Shown: in pieces, positions 48,259 to 56,220 of the stretch
How positions within the stretch are numbered: position 1 is the first letter of the stretch
How the letters are laid out: each line of letters begins with the position of its first letter
DNA from: Streptomyces tauricus
Lineage (GTDB): Bacteria > Actinomycetota > Actinomycetes > Streptomycetales > Streptomycetaceae
Length of the DNA stretch: 64,000 bases
Assembly (NCBI RefSeq): GCF_014650955.1
Contig: NZ_BMVY01000006.1
Span: 62,001 to 126,000 of the forward strand
Direction of reading: 5' to 3'
Program-made: the position numbers and the translations under genes
The notes under the pieces: generated by a model
What the model was told of the DNA's origin: nothing
Databases searched by the model: none
What the model saw: the letters and a program-made list of their open reading frames with translations, nothing else

Positions 48259-50115
48259 TCAGGCCGCCTGCCGGCCCGGCAGAAGCCGGCCGTCTGCCGT
48301 CCGGTGCAGGGCTCCACTCGCGGTGAGGGCCTTGATCTCGCGGGACACGGTGCCCTTGTTCAGCCCGGTCGCATCCGCCACGTCCTTCGCGGTGCGCGCC
48401 CCGGACTGCACGGCGGCCAGTACCTTGTCCCGGTTGGACGCCGCGCCGGACGGTGCGGGCGTGTCCTTGACCAGGTGCAGCGCACGCGGCGCCTGTCGGC
48501 CGGTTGTCTGCGCGGGGGTCCAGATCGATTTGGGCAGTGCGCGGACGCCTGCGTCGTCGAGGGTCCAGGTGCGGAGCATGCGCGGGCCGTAGCCCTTGAG
48601 GTATCCGTGCCCTCGGTACTCGCGGCCGTCGGGGATCTGGTGCGGGGCGTAGTGCGCGCAGTCGTCCAGTGCGACCTGGGCCTGTGTCGTGCCGGCCACC
48701 CGCAGCGAGAACCGTGTGAGGAGGTTCGGTGCGATCAGCTTGTGCACGCCTGGCGCCCCGCCGTCGGTGAGCGGGTACTGGGTGGCCCACCACAGGACGA
48801 CACCGCGCGAGCGGCCGAGCGAGGACAGTTCGATCAGGCGTTGCAGCCGATCCTTGTCCTTGGTGATCAGGGCCAGGATCACCTGTCCCTCGTCGACGAC
48901 GACGGTGAGCTGTCGGCCGTCCCACACGCTGATCCCGCGCTGCTTCATGTCGACCTTGCGGCGGTTCATCTCCGCGTGTGCCTCATCTACCGCGTCGGTG
49001 ATCTCGTCGCGTTCTACGGCGACGCGGCACGAGTGCTCCCAGATGTTGGCCTCTTCGCCCTTGCCGTCGATGAGGAGCAGGTCCCCGCGCAGGTGGGCGG
49101 TGGCCATGAGTGGGCGGAACGACCAGGACTTGCCGGTGCCGGACGCGCCGGACACCAACAGCCGCTCGTCGAACGGGACCAGGACCTCCTCCCCCGTCTC
49201 GGTGTCCAGAGCGAGGCTCATCATCAGCGGGTCGGACGGGATACGGTCCGGAGTCCACAGCGAGGAAACCCCCGCGGCTGCCGACCGAGTCGCCAACGTC
49301 ACGACAGCCCAGCCGCCGCGTGAGGCGGACGTGATCCGGATGCGCAGCGCGGTGCGGGCACCGATCAGCGCACGCACCGAATCGGCCCTGTCCGCGAGCG
49401 TCTTGACCGTCCACGTGCCATCCAACCGGATCTCACACCGGATACCGCCCGGCTCCATGGCCGGGGGCGTGGTCACCGTGCCCGACAGACCCCGGTCCGG
49501 AGCGTGCTCGACCCAGTACGACGGGTCGAGCCGCTCCATGAGCTGACGCTCTTCCAGCGACACCGACTCATCCACCACCACCCGCAGCCTGCGCCGCCCG
49601 AGCGCGAGAGCAGCCACGTTCGCCCCGACCAGCAGAGCCGAGGTGGCGGCCGGCCAGACGGTGAGCTGCGAGGTGGACATGAGCGCAGACGTCACGACGC
49701 CGGGCACAGCGTGCACCGAATGCGCCTGAATCGCCCGGGCCTTGAGCGTGCTCGGGTAGTTCACCCGCGCGGCCTTCAGCTTCACGCGGGTGTCCCGCTC
49801 GTGCCGAGAGGCTGCCTTGCTCGCCACCCGGGCGGCGCGGCGGCCGGCCGCGAACGGATTGTTCGACGCGGCCCGCGCGGTGAGCTTCTGAGACTTGGCC
49901 GTGGACAGCGTGGACCGCGCGGCGTTGTGCTCCTTCTGCGCACCCATGAGCACCTTCAAGTGCTCCGGGGTGCGCAGCTTGTTCCGCCGGTCCGCCTCAA
50001 GATCCCAGCGGGTGGCGAACGGCGCGCACACGGGGGTGAGTGAATCGAGAGCGCTGTTGGTTGTGTTGGCGGTGGTCGACCATGCTTGTTTCCAGTCCAC
50101 GAATGAGTCCTCCAA
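48259..50115 (-). CDS. traB: FtsK/SpoIIIE-like DNA translocase for conjugation (TraB)
   Basis: This 618-aa protein has an N-terminal part with a basic helix-rich region, then one or two membrane segments near 130-175 (VTSALMSTSQLTVWPAATSALLVGANVAALAL). The motor has Walker A LLVSGASGTGKSWSF near 325 and Walker B LTVVVDEGQVIL near 405. The C-terminal winged helix (AKDVADATGLNKGTVSREIKALTASGAL, 580-610) resembles the FtsK gamma domain that reads DNA sequence. In Streptomyces a single TraB protein moves double-stranded DNA between mycelia. The exact start is uncertain; a later in-frame start is possible. Confidence 0.88.
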   Translation of the reverse strand: MEDSFVDWKQAWSTTANTTNSALDSLTPVCAPFATRWDLEADRRNKLRTPEHLKVLMGAQKEHNAARSTLSTAKSQKLTARAASNNPFAAGRRAARVASKAASRHERDTRVKLKAARVNYPSTLKARAIQAHSVHAVPGVVTSALMSTSQLTVWPAATSALLVGANVAALALGRRRLRVVVDESVSLEERQLMERLDPSYWVEHAPDRGLSGTVTTPPAMEPGGIRCEIRLDGTWTVKTLADRADSVRALIGARTALRIRITSASRGGWAVVTLATRSAAAGVSSLWTPDRIPSDPLMMSLALDTETGEEVLVPFDERLLVSGASGTGKSWSFRPLMATAHLRGDLLLIDGKGEEANIWEHSCRVAVERDEITDAVDEAHAEMNRRKVDMKQRGISVWDGRQLTVVVDEGQVILALITKDKDRLQRLIELSSLGRSRGVVLWWATQYPLTDGGAPGVHKLIAPNLLTRFSLRVAGTTQAQVALDDCAHYAPHQIPDGREYRGHGYLKGYGPRMLRTWTLDDAGVRALPKSIWTPAQTTGRQAPRALHLVKDTPAPSGAASNRDKVLAAVQSGARTAKDVADATGLNKGTVSREIKALTASGALHRTADGRLLPGRQAA

Positions 50116-50449
50116 GACCGTGGATGAGGGCCGGTGCGCCGTCGCATGGCGTCACCGGCCCGCCCGAGTTGCAGGGAGCAGCGCTGTCGGTTGCGTCGAC
50201 AGCACCGGTTGAACCCCCGCAACCACATCTGACCTGCGAAGTTGCAGAGTTGAGCGATGGGGAGGGGTGGGGGCCCTACGCGCACGCGCGCGTTGGGCGG
50301 CGGAAATTCGGGTCGTGCAACCCTCCAGCGGGGTCCTGAACGGCCGTACGCGGGGCGGGGGTTCTCGCCCCACGCGCAAGGGGGTCGGGGCGCCCTAAAG
50401 GCCGCCTGCGGCTCTCGCCCCGTTTCCGGAGAAGCGGGGACCGCTCCGT
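50116..50449. other. non-coding stretch upstream of traB with a hairpin
   Basis: These 334 bases have no supported gene. A hairpin at 50128-50161 (GGGCCGGTG-CGCC with GGCG-t-CACCGGCCC) lies about 13 bp upstream of the traB start, in the mRNA leader. GTTGCAG/TGCAAC motifs recur at about 50167, 50234 and 50317. A cis-acting transfer locus (clt) is often near traB in Streptomyces plasmids, and this is a possible place for it. Confidence 0.45.
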
Positions 50450-50758
50450 TCAGTCCTTGGGGCGGGTCAGGCGCAGGGTGATGCCGCCGATGCCGAGCGT
50501 CCCGGCGGCGCCGCCGATCGCAGCGGCAGTGTGGGCGGCGAAGTCGAGCAGTGCGAGGAACGCGGCCACCAGACCGAACACCCCCACAACTCCCGCGCCC
50601 GCGATGACGATCGGGAACAGGTAGTGCCGCAGCGGACGCCCGGTGTGGTCGGTGGTGTGTACGACGATGACGACCGGTTGCCCGGTGGCTTCGGCGCGAC
50701 GGTAGGCGTCGGCGGGGATGTGCGGGGCGATGATCCCCGGCGGGTCGCGGTGGGCCAT
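50450..50758 (-). CDS. small membrane protein, spread-type
   Basis: This 102-aa protein has a soluble N-terminal third (IIAPHIPADAYRRAEATGQPVVIVVHTTDHTGRPLRHYLFP) and two membrane segments (IVIAGAGVVGVFGLVAAFLALLDF and HTAAAIGGAAGTLGIGGITLRL). It is the last gene of a tightly packed minus-strand run (50450-52994) in which each stop overlaps the next start. It resembles the small hydrophobic Spd proteins of Streptomyces plasmids that help spread the element through the mycelium. The assignment is by context. Confidence 0.65.
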   Translation of the reverse strand: MAHRDPPGIIAPHIPADAYRRAEATGQPVVIVVHTTDHTGRPLRHYLFPIVIAGAGVVGVFGLVAAFLALLDFAAHTAAAIGGAAGTLGIGGITLRLTRPKD

Positions 50759-51120
50759 CAGGATTCCTTCCTGAGGTCAGGTGGGGTGTCGGTGCAGGGA
50801 ACGCAGGCACCGAGCGAGGTGGGGATGACGTATCCGGCATCCCGCCGGCAGGCGGGACAGATGCGGCGGGCACGGTTGGCCCTGGCGAGTGCCGCCCACC
50901 GGCCCGGGGTCATCGGCCGGACCGGTTTGGCGTGCTCGATGCGGTAGAGGTAGGCGACCAGCGGGCCGCGCCGTCGGCGGGGACGCTGGAGTTCGGCGGC
51001 CACGTCCTGACCACCCGGACGCAGCCCCAACGCACGAAGCTGACGCCGGGTGGCCAGACCGTCAGGGGCGAGGCGCCACCGGTAGACCGGCAGCGAGCCA
51101 CTGGCGAGCGTGGCGGGCAT
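50758..51120 (-). CDS. RRQRL-motif zinc-binding protein
   Basis: This 120-aa protein has TRRQLRALGLRPGGQDVAAELQR near residue 20, the RRQ[LR] motif of a small protein family found in Streptomyces mobile elements. The C-terminal zinc ribbon is ICPACRRDAGYVIPTSLGACVPC. LVAYLYRIEHAKPVRPMTPGRWAALARANRAR between them is basic, so nucleic-acid binding is plausible. The start overlaps the DUF2637 stop (TGATG). Confidence 0.75.
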   Translation of the reverse strand: MPATLASGSLPVYRWRLAPDGLATRRQLRALGLRPGGQDVAAELQRPRRRRGPLVAYLYRIEHAKPVRPMTPGRWAALARANRARRICPACRRDAGYVIPTSLGACVPCTDTPPDLRKES

Positions 51121-52130
51121 CAGCGGCTCGTACCGGCGAGGTTGACCGGGGTGCCGTTGACGGGGCCGCGCAGTTCGGCGTACCGGGTCGAGACCCAGCC
51201 CACCGACCAGCCGCACAACTCCGCAGCGGTCCGCACCGACATGCCCTCGCCGTGGGCGGCGGCCACGATGGCACGTGCGTCGTCCTCGGGCAGCTTGTCC
51301 GTGACCGGACCGGCGGACAGCAGCGCTGCGCGTTCACGCGCCGCCCGCTCGGCTTGCTCAGCCTGCTCACGGCGCTCGCGCTGCTCCCGCTCGGTCCGCT
51401 CCCGCTCAGCGCGTTCAGCGGCCTCGCGTTCACGGCGTTCACGCTCGCGCCGGGACTGTTCACGCTCGCGCTCCGAGCGTTCACGCTCGGCCCGCTCGGC
51501 AGCCTCCCGCGCCTGCTGCTGCTCGCGTTCCTCGCGCCGTGCGGCGGCCTCCCGCTCGGCCTGTTCACGGGCCATCAGTGCTTCGTGCTCGCGCTGTTCA
51601 CGCACCAGAGCGGCGGCGTGCTCGCGCTCCTCGCGGGCCCGCCGGGCGCTCTCCTCGCGCCGCTCGATGGCGGCGCGTTCACGGGCTTCGCGCTCGGCGT
51701 GCTGCTTGGCCTCCAGCTCCATCACGGCGGCGGTGATGGCGCGCCGGTAGGCGAGTCCGGTCTCTGCCGTGACGATCAGCAGCAGCGGCGCGACCGCATG
51801 CACGGCCACGCCCACCAGGTCGTTCTTGAGCGCGGAGTCCGCCACGTTCAGGGCGAGGGTCATGCAGCCGGTCATCCCCCGCAGCGCGATGGGCCACCGC
51901 CCGCCGTTGCCCCCCAGCCGTGCGAGCACCGCGTCCAGGCGGACCACGATGACCACAGCCGCGTCCACGACCAGGGGAAGGATGGGTGCGGTCCAGTCCC
52001 ACCGGTCCGGGGTGTGCGCGGCAGCGAGCGGGGTGACGGTGAGGATCGAGTAGAGCATCGCACCCGCCACGATCAGCCACGTGCCGACCGACAGCGCGCG
52101 CTCGGCTGAACGGATGTGAACGGCGTTCAT
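51120..52130 (-). CDS. DUF2637 membrane protein (SpdB2-like)
   Basis: This 336-aa protein has four membrane segments at about 15-130 (LSVGTWLIVAGAMLYSILTV, TAPILPLVVDAAVVIVVRL and so on). A charged coiled coil of Arg/Glu repeats follows at about 140-275, then a C-terminal helix-turn-helix-like segment (GEGMSVRTAAELCGWSVGWVSTRYAELRG). This is the layout of SpdB2/DUF2637 proteins of conjugative Streptomyces plasmids, which act with TraB in intramycelial spread. The coiled coil is encoded by a degenerate tandem repeat of CGCTCG-type codons. Confidence 0.83.
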   Translation of the reverse strand: MNAVHIRSAERALSVGTWLIVAGAMLYSILTVTPLAAAHTPDRWDWTAPILPLVVDAAVVIVVRLDAVLARLGGNGGRWPIALRGMTGCMTLALNVADSALKNDLVGVAVHAVAPLLLIVTAETGLAYRRAITAAVMELEAKQHAEREARERAAIERREESARRAREEREHAAALVREQREHEALMAREQAEREAAARREEREQQQAREAAERAERERSEREREQSRRERERREREAAERAERERTEREQRERREQAEQAERAARERAALLSAGPVTDKLPEDDARAIVAAAHGEGMSVRTAAELCGWSVGWVSTRYAELRGPVNGTPVNLAGTSR

Positions 52131-52291
52131 TCCGGCACCCCCTCGGTGTCGAGGTCGCCCGGCTCCCAGATGAACCGCTCACCCATCCACTCCTCGGAGT
52201 CGCCGTCGTCCGGCCCCACCGTGAGCGGTACGGACGGTGCCGTGAACAGATCCGCCACCCTGTTCAGCAGCCCTGCGAGGCGGGCACTCAT
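52127..52291 (-). CDS. 54-aa hypothetical protein of the transfer operon
   Basis: This 54-aa acidic protein (MSARLAGLLNRVADLFTAPS followed by a Gly/Asp/Glu-rich half with EEWMGERFIWEPGDLD) has a start overlapping the PycTM-like gene stop (ATGA) and a stop overlapping the DUF2637 start. The amphipathic N-terminal helix could contact the membrane. I do not recognise a family; the overlaps on both sides support it as a real gene. Confidence 0.65.
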   Translation of the reverse strand: MSARLAGLLNRVADLFTAPSVPLTVGPDDGDSEEWMGERFIWEPGDLDTEGVPE

Positions 52292-52731
52292 GCCGCACCC
52301 CCGAGGGCGAGCAGCGCGGCCAGGATGAGCAGCGCCCCGCCGGCCATCGTGAGGTCGACCGCGCGGCGCAGGCCGGTGAACTTGGCCAGCGCGATACGGG
52401 ACAGGTTCGCGATGTCCGCGCTCAGATCCCCTGAGAGCGTGGCGGTGATCTGGTCGGCGGTGAGGGTGGCCCACAGCGGGAAGCCGTGCCCGCCCCGAAG
52501 GTTCGGCCGGACCGACCGCAGCAGCAGACCCGCCGCCACGACCAGCACCCCCATGCCGAGACCACCCGCGACGTACACGGGGGCGGTAAGGGGCACATCC
52601 TTGGCGACCGTCCACGATCCGGCGAGCACCGCACCGACGAACGCCAGCAGCAGACCGGTCTTCGTGTCGGTCCGAACGATCTCTGCCTTCACCTCCGCAT
52701 GCGCGGAGGCAAGGGTCTGGGGGGTGCTCAC
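52288..52731 (-). CDS. PycTM/DUF5706-like membrane protein
   Basis: This 147-aa protein's sequence LASAHAEVKAEIVRTDTKTGLLLAFVGAVLAGSW, two membrane helices (about 25-45 and 50-72) and a C-terminal helix pair (LSGDLSADIANLSRIALAKFTGLRRAVDLTMAGGALLILAALLAL) match the PycTM (DUF5706) domain. That domain is the membrane effector of Pycsar anti-phage systems. No nucleotide cyclase gene is in this element, so a free-standing role in the membrane during transfer or in exclusion is more likely. It overlaps both neighbours by 4 bp. Confidence 0.75.
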   Translation of the reverse strand: MSTPQTLASAHAEVKAEIVRTDTKTGLLLAFVGAVLAGSWTVAKDVPLTAPVYVAGGLGMGVLVVAAGLLLRSVRPNLRGGHGFPLWATLTADQITATLSGDLSADIANLSRIALAKFTGLRRAVDLTMAGGALLILAALLALGGAA

Positions 52732-52994
52732 GCGCCCACCCCCGGAATGTGCATCGTCGTCAGGTTGGCCGCCGCGAGGCGGGCGGCCAGTACCTTGCGG
52801 CGGGCCCGGCGGATCCGCCGGGTGTCCAGCTCGTTCGGCGTGTGGTCCAGCGCGATGATCTGCGCGTCCAGCAACTCGACTTCCGCCCGAATCACAGGCA
52901 TTTCCTGCTCGATCGCGTCCAGCTCCGCAGCAGAGGGCTCGCGGTCCAACTCGTCGGCGGTAACAACCGCCTGAACAGCACCGATGTGCTTCAT
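52728..52994 (-). CDS. DUF6284-like protein
   Basis: This 88-aa all-helical protein (ELDREPSAAELDAIEQEMPVIRAEVELLDAQIIALDHTPNELDTRRIRRARRKVLAARLAAAN) has acidic first and basic second halves. It is of the DUF6284 type that I associate with the first position of AICE transfer operons. It is the promoter-proximal gene of the minus-strand run and lies divergently from the GntR regulator. Two hairpins lie in its leader. Confidence 0.7.
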   Translation of the reverse strand: MKHIGAVQAVVTADELDREPSAAELDAIEQEMPVIRAEVELLDAQIIALDHTPNELDTRRIRRARRKVLAARLAAANLTTMHIPGVGA

Positions 52995-53315
52995 GGGTCG
53001 TGGTTCCTCTCGCAAGGGGGAACGGCCCGAACAGCGGCCCCGGTGTTCGAGCACCGGGGCCGCGCGCCGTTGATGGATTGATCTGCCTGCCGAGCAGACA
53101 CGGCCCCCGGCGCCCGGAAGCCGGGCGTCAAGGACCGTGAGCACTCGGGCTCACTGCGACTCATCGACCGCCCGTGTGCAGGCGGCTGGATCGGCACTCT
53201 GTTCAGTTTTCAAACAACGGCCGCCTCCTTCGTACTGGCCCTCACGGGTTTTCCTCCGGGCGATACAGCGCCAGCCAGGCAGGGCATACTCGTACGAGTC
53301 GCACTGCTTGCTCAA
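52995..53315. other. leader and promoter region of the transfer operon
   Basis: No gene is supported. Two hairpins lie on the minus-strand leader: GCGGCCCCGGTG-TTCGAG-CACCGGGGCCGC at 53034-53063 and CGCCCGG-AAG-CCGGGCG at 53111-53127. An ACTCGTACGAGT palindrome is at 53288-53299. The first hairpin is 40 bp upstream of the DUF6284 start, where it could attenuate transcription of the spread genes. Confidence 0.5.
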
Positions 53316-53329
53316 CTTGTTTGAACAAG
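53316..53329. promoter_or_regulatory. candidate operator of the element's GntR regulator
   Basis: CTTGTT-TG-AACAAG is a perfect inverted repeat between the divergent transfer operon and GntR gene, about 97 bp before the GntR start. In pSAM2 the GntR repressor KorSA binds its own and the activator gene's promoters, so a comparable role is likely. Confidence 0.55.
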
Positions 53330-53425
53330 CTGACGCTAGTGATGCTGCACCCACGGAACGTGAGCCGTCAAGCGCTTGGAGGGAACATGTACCAACGAGT
53401 TGCGCGAGTGCGCGATGATGGGCGC

Positions 53426-54193
53426 ATGAGCAAGCAGCCGAAGTACCGACAGGTGGCCGATGCACTCCGCCGGGAGATCAGCGACGGTAAGTTCCCGCCC
53501 GGTTCGCGCTTGCCATCCGAGAACGACCTGACCGAGCGATTCAGTGCGTCTCGCAACACCGTGCGGTCCGGCTTGATGCAGTTGGTCAGCGAAGGGCTGA
53601 TTACGTCTAGCCAGGGACTCGGGTACGAGGTGCGGTCGCACGAGGTCTTTGAACTGAACGCCTCACGGTTCGAGAACCTGAGCTTTCCGCAGCAGGGAGA
53701 CGCCTACAACACCGATGTGCGGAACGCTGGACGGCATCCGCACCAGACGTTTCGAGTTGAGCTGAAGCCAGCACCTCCGGACATCGCGGAGCGTCTGAAG
53801 GTGGAACCCGCATCGACCACTGTCCTGCGTTTCTGTCATCGCTTCGTGGATGACGTGCCCTGGTCGACGCAGGCGACGTACTACCCGGAGTGGCTGGTCA
53901 ACAAAGCTCCCCGTCTGACGGAGCCAGGGGACATCGCGGAAGGGACCACCCGTTACCTCGCCGGCCTCGGTATCGAGCAGGCCGGGTACTTCGATGAGAT
54001 CTCAACCCGCATGCCAACTCCGGACGAGACTCGCTTGCTCGAAATGAGCGCGGGGGTGCCGGTTCTCCTGTGGACGCGCACCGGGTACGCGGACGATCGG
54101 CCGATCCGCTGCACCCTCACCACCCTGCGTGGCGATCTGAACCGAATGAATTACGAGGTCAGCGCCCTAGCCAACCGAGACGAGAGCCAGTGA
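53426..54193 (+). CDS. GntR-family (HutC/UTRA) regulator, KorSA-like
   Basis: This 255-aa protein has a GntR winged helix at 8-75 (KYRQVADALRREISDGKFPPGSRLPSENDLTERFSASRNTVRSGLMQLVSEGLITSSQGLGYEVR). A UTRA ligand domain is at 95-245 (FRVELKPAPPDIAERLKVEPASTTVLRFCHRFVDD, LLEMSAGVPVLLWTRTGYADDRPIRCTLTTLRGDLNRMNYE). AICEs of the pSAM2 group use such a repressor (KorSA) to keep transfer and replication off in the integrated state. The start is an ATG after a weak GATGATGGGCGC tract. The next gene overlaps its stop by 4 bp. Confidence 0.85.
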   Translation: MSKQPKYRQVADALRREISDGKFPPGSRLPSENDLTERFSASRNTVRSGLMQLVSEGLITSSQGLGYEVRSHEVFELNASRFENLSFPQQGDAYNTDVRNAGRHPHQTFRVELKPAPPDIAERLKVEPASTTVLRFCHRFVDDVPWSTQATYYPEWLVNKAPRLTEPGDIAEGTTRYLAGLGIEQAGYFDEISTRMPTPDETRLLEMSAGVPVLLWTRTGYADDRPIRCTLTTLRGDLNRMNYEVSALANRDESQ

Positions 54194-54762
54194 TCATCAC
54201 TCCCGCAGAACCACACGACTTGGCCACGTTGCTGTCCTTCCGAGGGGAAGCAGCAGCTTGGCTGCGCGACCTCGGCTCCGACCAGTGGAGCCGCCCGTAC
54301 CCGGCTGACAAGCTTCTGGCGACGATCGAAGCGAACACCGTCTTCATGCTGCGGGACGGACACACGACCGCTGGAACGATCACGCTCACCCCGGATGCCG
54401 AAGAAGGGCTGTGGACTGACGAGGAACTGGCTGAGCCTTCCATGTTCATCAACAAGCTCACCGTTGCCCGTGAATACGCTGGCCAGAACCTAGGTGGTCG
54501 TCTGCTCGATTGGGCCAGTGACCGGGCCTGTCGTGCCGGTGCCCGTTGGCTCCGCTTGGACGCCTGGACGACGAACGAGGGTCTCCAGCAGTACTACCTC
54601 ACGCAAGGCTTCACGCACGTTCGCACCGTTCACCAGGGCACGGCGGTGAACGGCGGACCACGGGTTTCCGGCTGGCTCGCGCAACGGACTGCACGGCTGT
54701 CAGCGGATCATGGGTTCACGGACCGTACGCCAGCCCCCGAGCGGCTTCGATTCGTGGCTTGA
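54190..54762 (+). CDS. GNAT-family acetyltransferase coupled to the repressor
   Basis: This 190-aa protein has FINKLTVAREYAGQNLGGRLLDWASDRACRAGARWLRLDAWTTNEGLQQYYLTQGF, the GNAT strand 4, acetyl-CoA loop and C-terminal signature. The GTG start overlaps the GntR stop (GTGA), so the two are translated together. Other AICEs carry a different enzyme gene next to the regulator (for example the Nudix protein Pif of pSAM2). A role in regulation or immunity of the element is possible; a protective role toward the host is an alternative. Confidence 0.82.
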   Translation: MIITPAEPHDLATLLSFRGEAAAWLRDLGSDQWSRPYPADKLLATIEANTVFMLRDGHTTAGTITLTPDAEEGLWTDEELAEPSMFINKLTVAREYAGQNLGGRLLDWASDRACRAGARWLRLDAWTTNEGLQQYYLTQGFTHVRTVHQGTAVNGGPRVSGWLAQRTARLSADHGFTDRTPAPERLRFVA

Positions 54763-54816
54763 GCGAAAAGCCGGTGATGATGCATCAGGCCTTGCTCCGC
54801 TGGCCAGAATGCTGAC

Positions 54817-55386
54817 ATGGAAGCGGAGACCATGGCCGGACTGTTCGGCTTCGGCGGGGCTATTCTCGGCGCCCTCATCGGCGGCGGTACTTCCCTGCTC
54901 AGCGTTAAGTTGACTCTTAGTCACCAGAGGGCCTTGGCGCGAGAAGATCGGCTGAGGGAGCTTGGAGAGGTTGCTGCCGAGACCGCTCTGTCGCATTGCG
55001 ACCAGATCCTTGATCTCTGCTCGTCTCTCACTGGGCGAGAGCTGAACGCCTCAATGGAGAGGTATGACCTGCCTTGGGTAGCAGCTACCAGTGACCACCT
55101 GGCCAGTATCGCCATGAGTGCGCGGCGCATCCCGAACCGCAGTGTTTACGACCGGGTAATGATGCTCGTCAGGCTGGGAGGCGCTTGGAGATGCGCAGGA
55201 AACCGGTACCTGCTCGGAACGATTTTCATGGCCGACGCAGTTTTCGAGATCATCGAAGCTCTGACAGCTTATCTACGTGATGATGCTCTGCCGCAGTTGC
55301 CGGATGTCATCGAAGAGCACAGGAGCAAGGCAGCCGCGTACGACTACAGGCCGGGCACCATGCGTCCCCTGCTCCCCCCTGACTAG
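54817..55386 (+). CDS. membrane-anchored hypothetical protein, element cargo
   Basis: This 189-aa protein has a glycine-rich membrane helix at about 6-30 (MAGLFGFGGAILGALIGGGTSLLSVKLTL), then a helical cytoplasmic body (SHQRALAREDRLRELGEVAAETALSHCDQILDLCSSLTG). The layout, one N-terminal helix followed by a long helical domain, is common among small phage- and element-borne proteins. I know no family for it. Its GC is lower than in the core genome. It lies 21 bp before a gene with an HEPN-like motif and may work with it. Confidence 0.65.
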   Translation: MEAETMAGLFGFGGAILGALIGGGTSLLSVKLTLSHQRALAREDRLRELGEVAAETALSHCDQILDLCSSLTGRELNASMERYDLPWVAATSDHLASIAMSARRIPNRSVYDRVMMLVRLGGAWRCAGNRYLLGTIFMADAVFEIIEALTAYLRDDALPQLPDVIEEHRSKAAAYDYRPGTMRPLLPPD

Positions 55387-55407
55387 GTTCGTTGCTACGT
55401 CGACCTC

Positions 55408-55980
55408 GTGGGCAGGATGAGAAAATCGAAGCAGACTACACAAGGCAGGGTCTACCTTGACTGTGTGGAGAACTCTGCATCGGAAAGAAAAGAACTCTCA
55501 GAGGCCGAACAGGATGCGGTCCGCGAGAGAATTTGGTCCCTGGTTGGGCGGGTGGCTCAGGAAAGCGCATCTGTCGAAATGTGCCTTCGATCTCTGATGG
55601 CCAAACTGCTAAACTCGAAATATGGAGACATTATTGCCGCAGGCCAGAGCGCGACCGATCTGATTGAAAACTGTATCGCCCTGATTCAGGCGAACGAGGA
55701 GATCGGTGAAAAGGTGCGAGAAAGCGCATTGGGACTACTGCGGTCAGTGAAGCCGCTGTTTGCGCAGCGCAATAACATCGTCCATGCGCCTTGGTTTCCT
55801 TCGTTTTATGAAGAATCTCGTAGTGAAGCCCTTTCGCTGGTGAGTAAGCGACGGTCGCTTCCTCGTCCAACCCTTGTCAGCTACGCGGAGGTCGAAAAGC
55901 TTTGCTCCGACCTGAATGCGACACTTCCGAAGATTTGGTCTGTAGAGGGAGCCGTTCAGCGTTCAAATGGCAACCAGTGA
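55408..55980 (+). CDS. helical protein with HEPN-like R-x4-H motif, element cargo
   Basis: This 190-aa, mostly helical protein shows MCLRSLMAKLLNSKYGDIIAAGQSATDLIENCIALI and LFAQRNNIVHAPWF near residue 125. RNNIVH is the Arg-x4-His that marks the active site of HEPN ribonucleases and many HEPN-like antitoxin or defence proteins. The gene is the lowest in GC of the window, with AAA, GAA and ATT codons that are rare elsewhere. The start is GTG at 55408 or ATG at 55417; no clear ribosome site is visible. It probably arrived with the element as cargo. Function by motif only. Confidence 0.6.
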   Translation: MGRMRKSKQTTQGRVYLDCVENSASERKELSEAEQDAVRERIWSLVGRVAQESASVEMCLRSLMAKLLNSKYGDIIAAGQSATDLIENCIALIQANEEIGEKVRESALGLLRSVKPLFAQRNNIVHAPWFPSFYEESRSEALSLVSKRRSLPRPTLVSYAEVEKLCSDLNATLPKIWSVEGAVQRSNGNQ

Positions 55981-56109
55981 AACGCCGATCGGCTCGCCTG
56001 TCTACGGATGAGTGAAAGATCCGCCCTCCACGCAGGCTGCTCCTCTTCGTCTTGCGCGGCCAGGGTTGGTCCGCTGGGCCCTCTCTGGGACCTCCGAGGT
56101 CAACCGGCG

Positions 56110-56220
56110 ATGACCATTAACGACCAGCAACGACGGCTCAACCGCAGGTCAGTTGAGGTGCGCGGTGTCCTGACCAGGGCCGAAAGCCGGGCCCGCCAGA
56201 CCCAGGGCAAGAAGAAGTAG
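56110..56220 (+). CDS. short ORF ending in the attR core
   Basis: This 36-aa basic ORF (MTINDQQRRLNRRSVEVRGV followed by RAESRARQTQGKKK) has its last five codons and stop lying in the att core, in the same frame as the end of gpmA. A longer in-frame start at 56008 exists. It may be a real small gene of the element, or simply the attP arm reading through. It has no ribosome site of quality. Confidence 0.35.
   Translation: MTINDQQRRLNRRSVEVRGVLTRAESRARQTQGKKK

Noticed and set aside
50152..50379. 75-aa minus-strand ORF upstream of traB
   Set aside because: Arg/Pro-rich without pattern, no ribosome site, and it overlaps hairpin structures; it may be non-coding leader.
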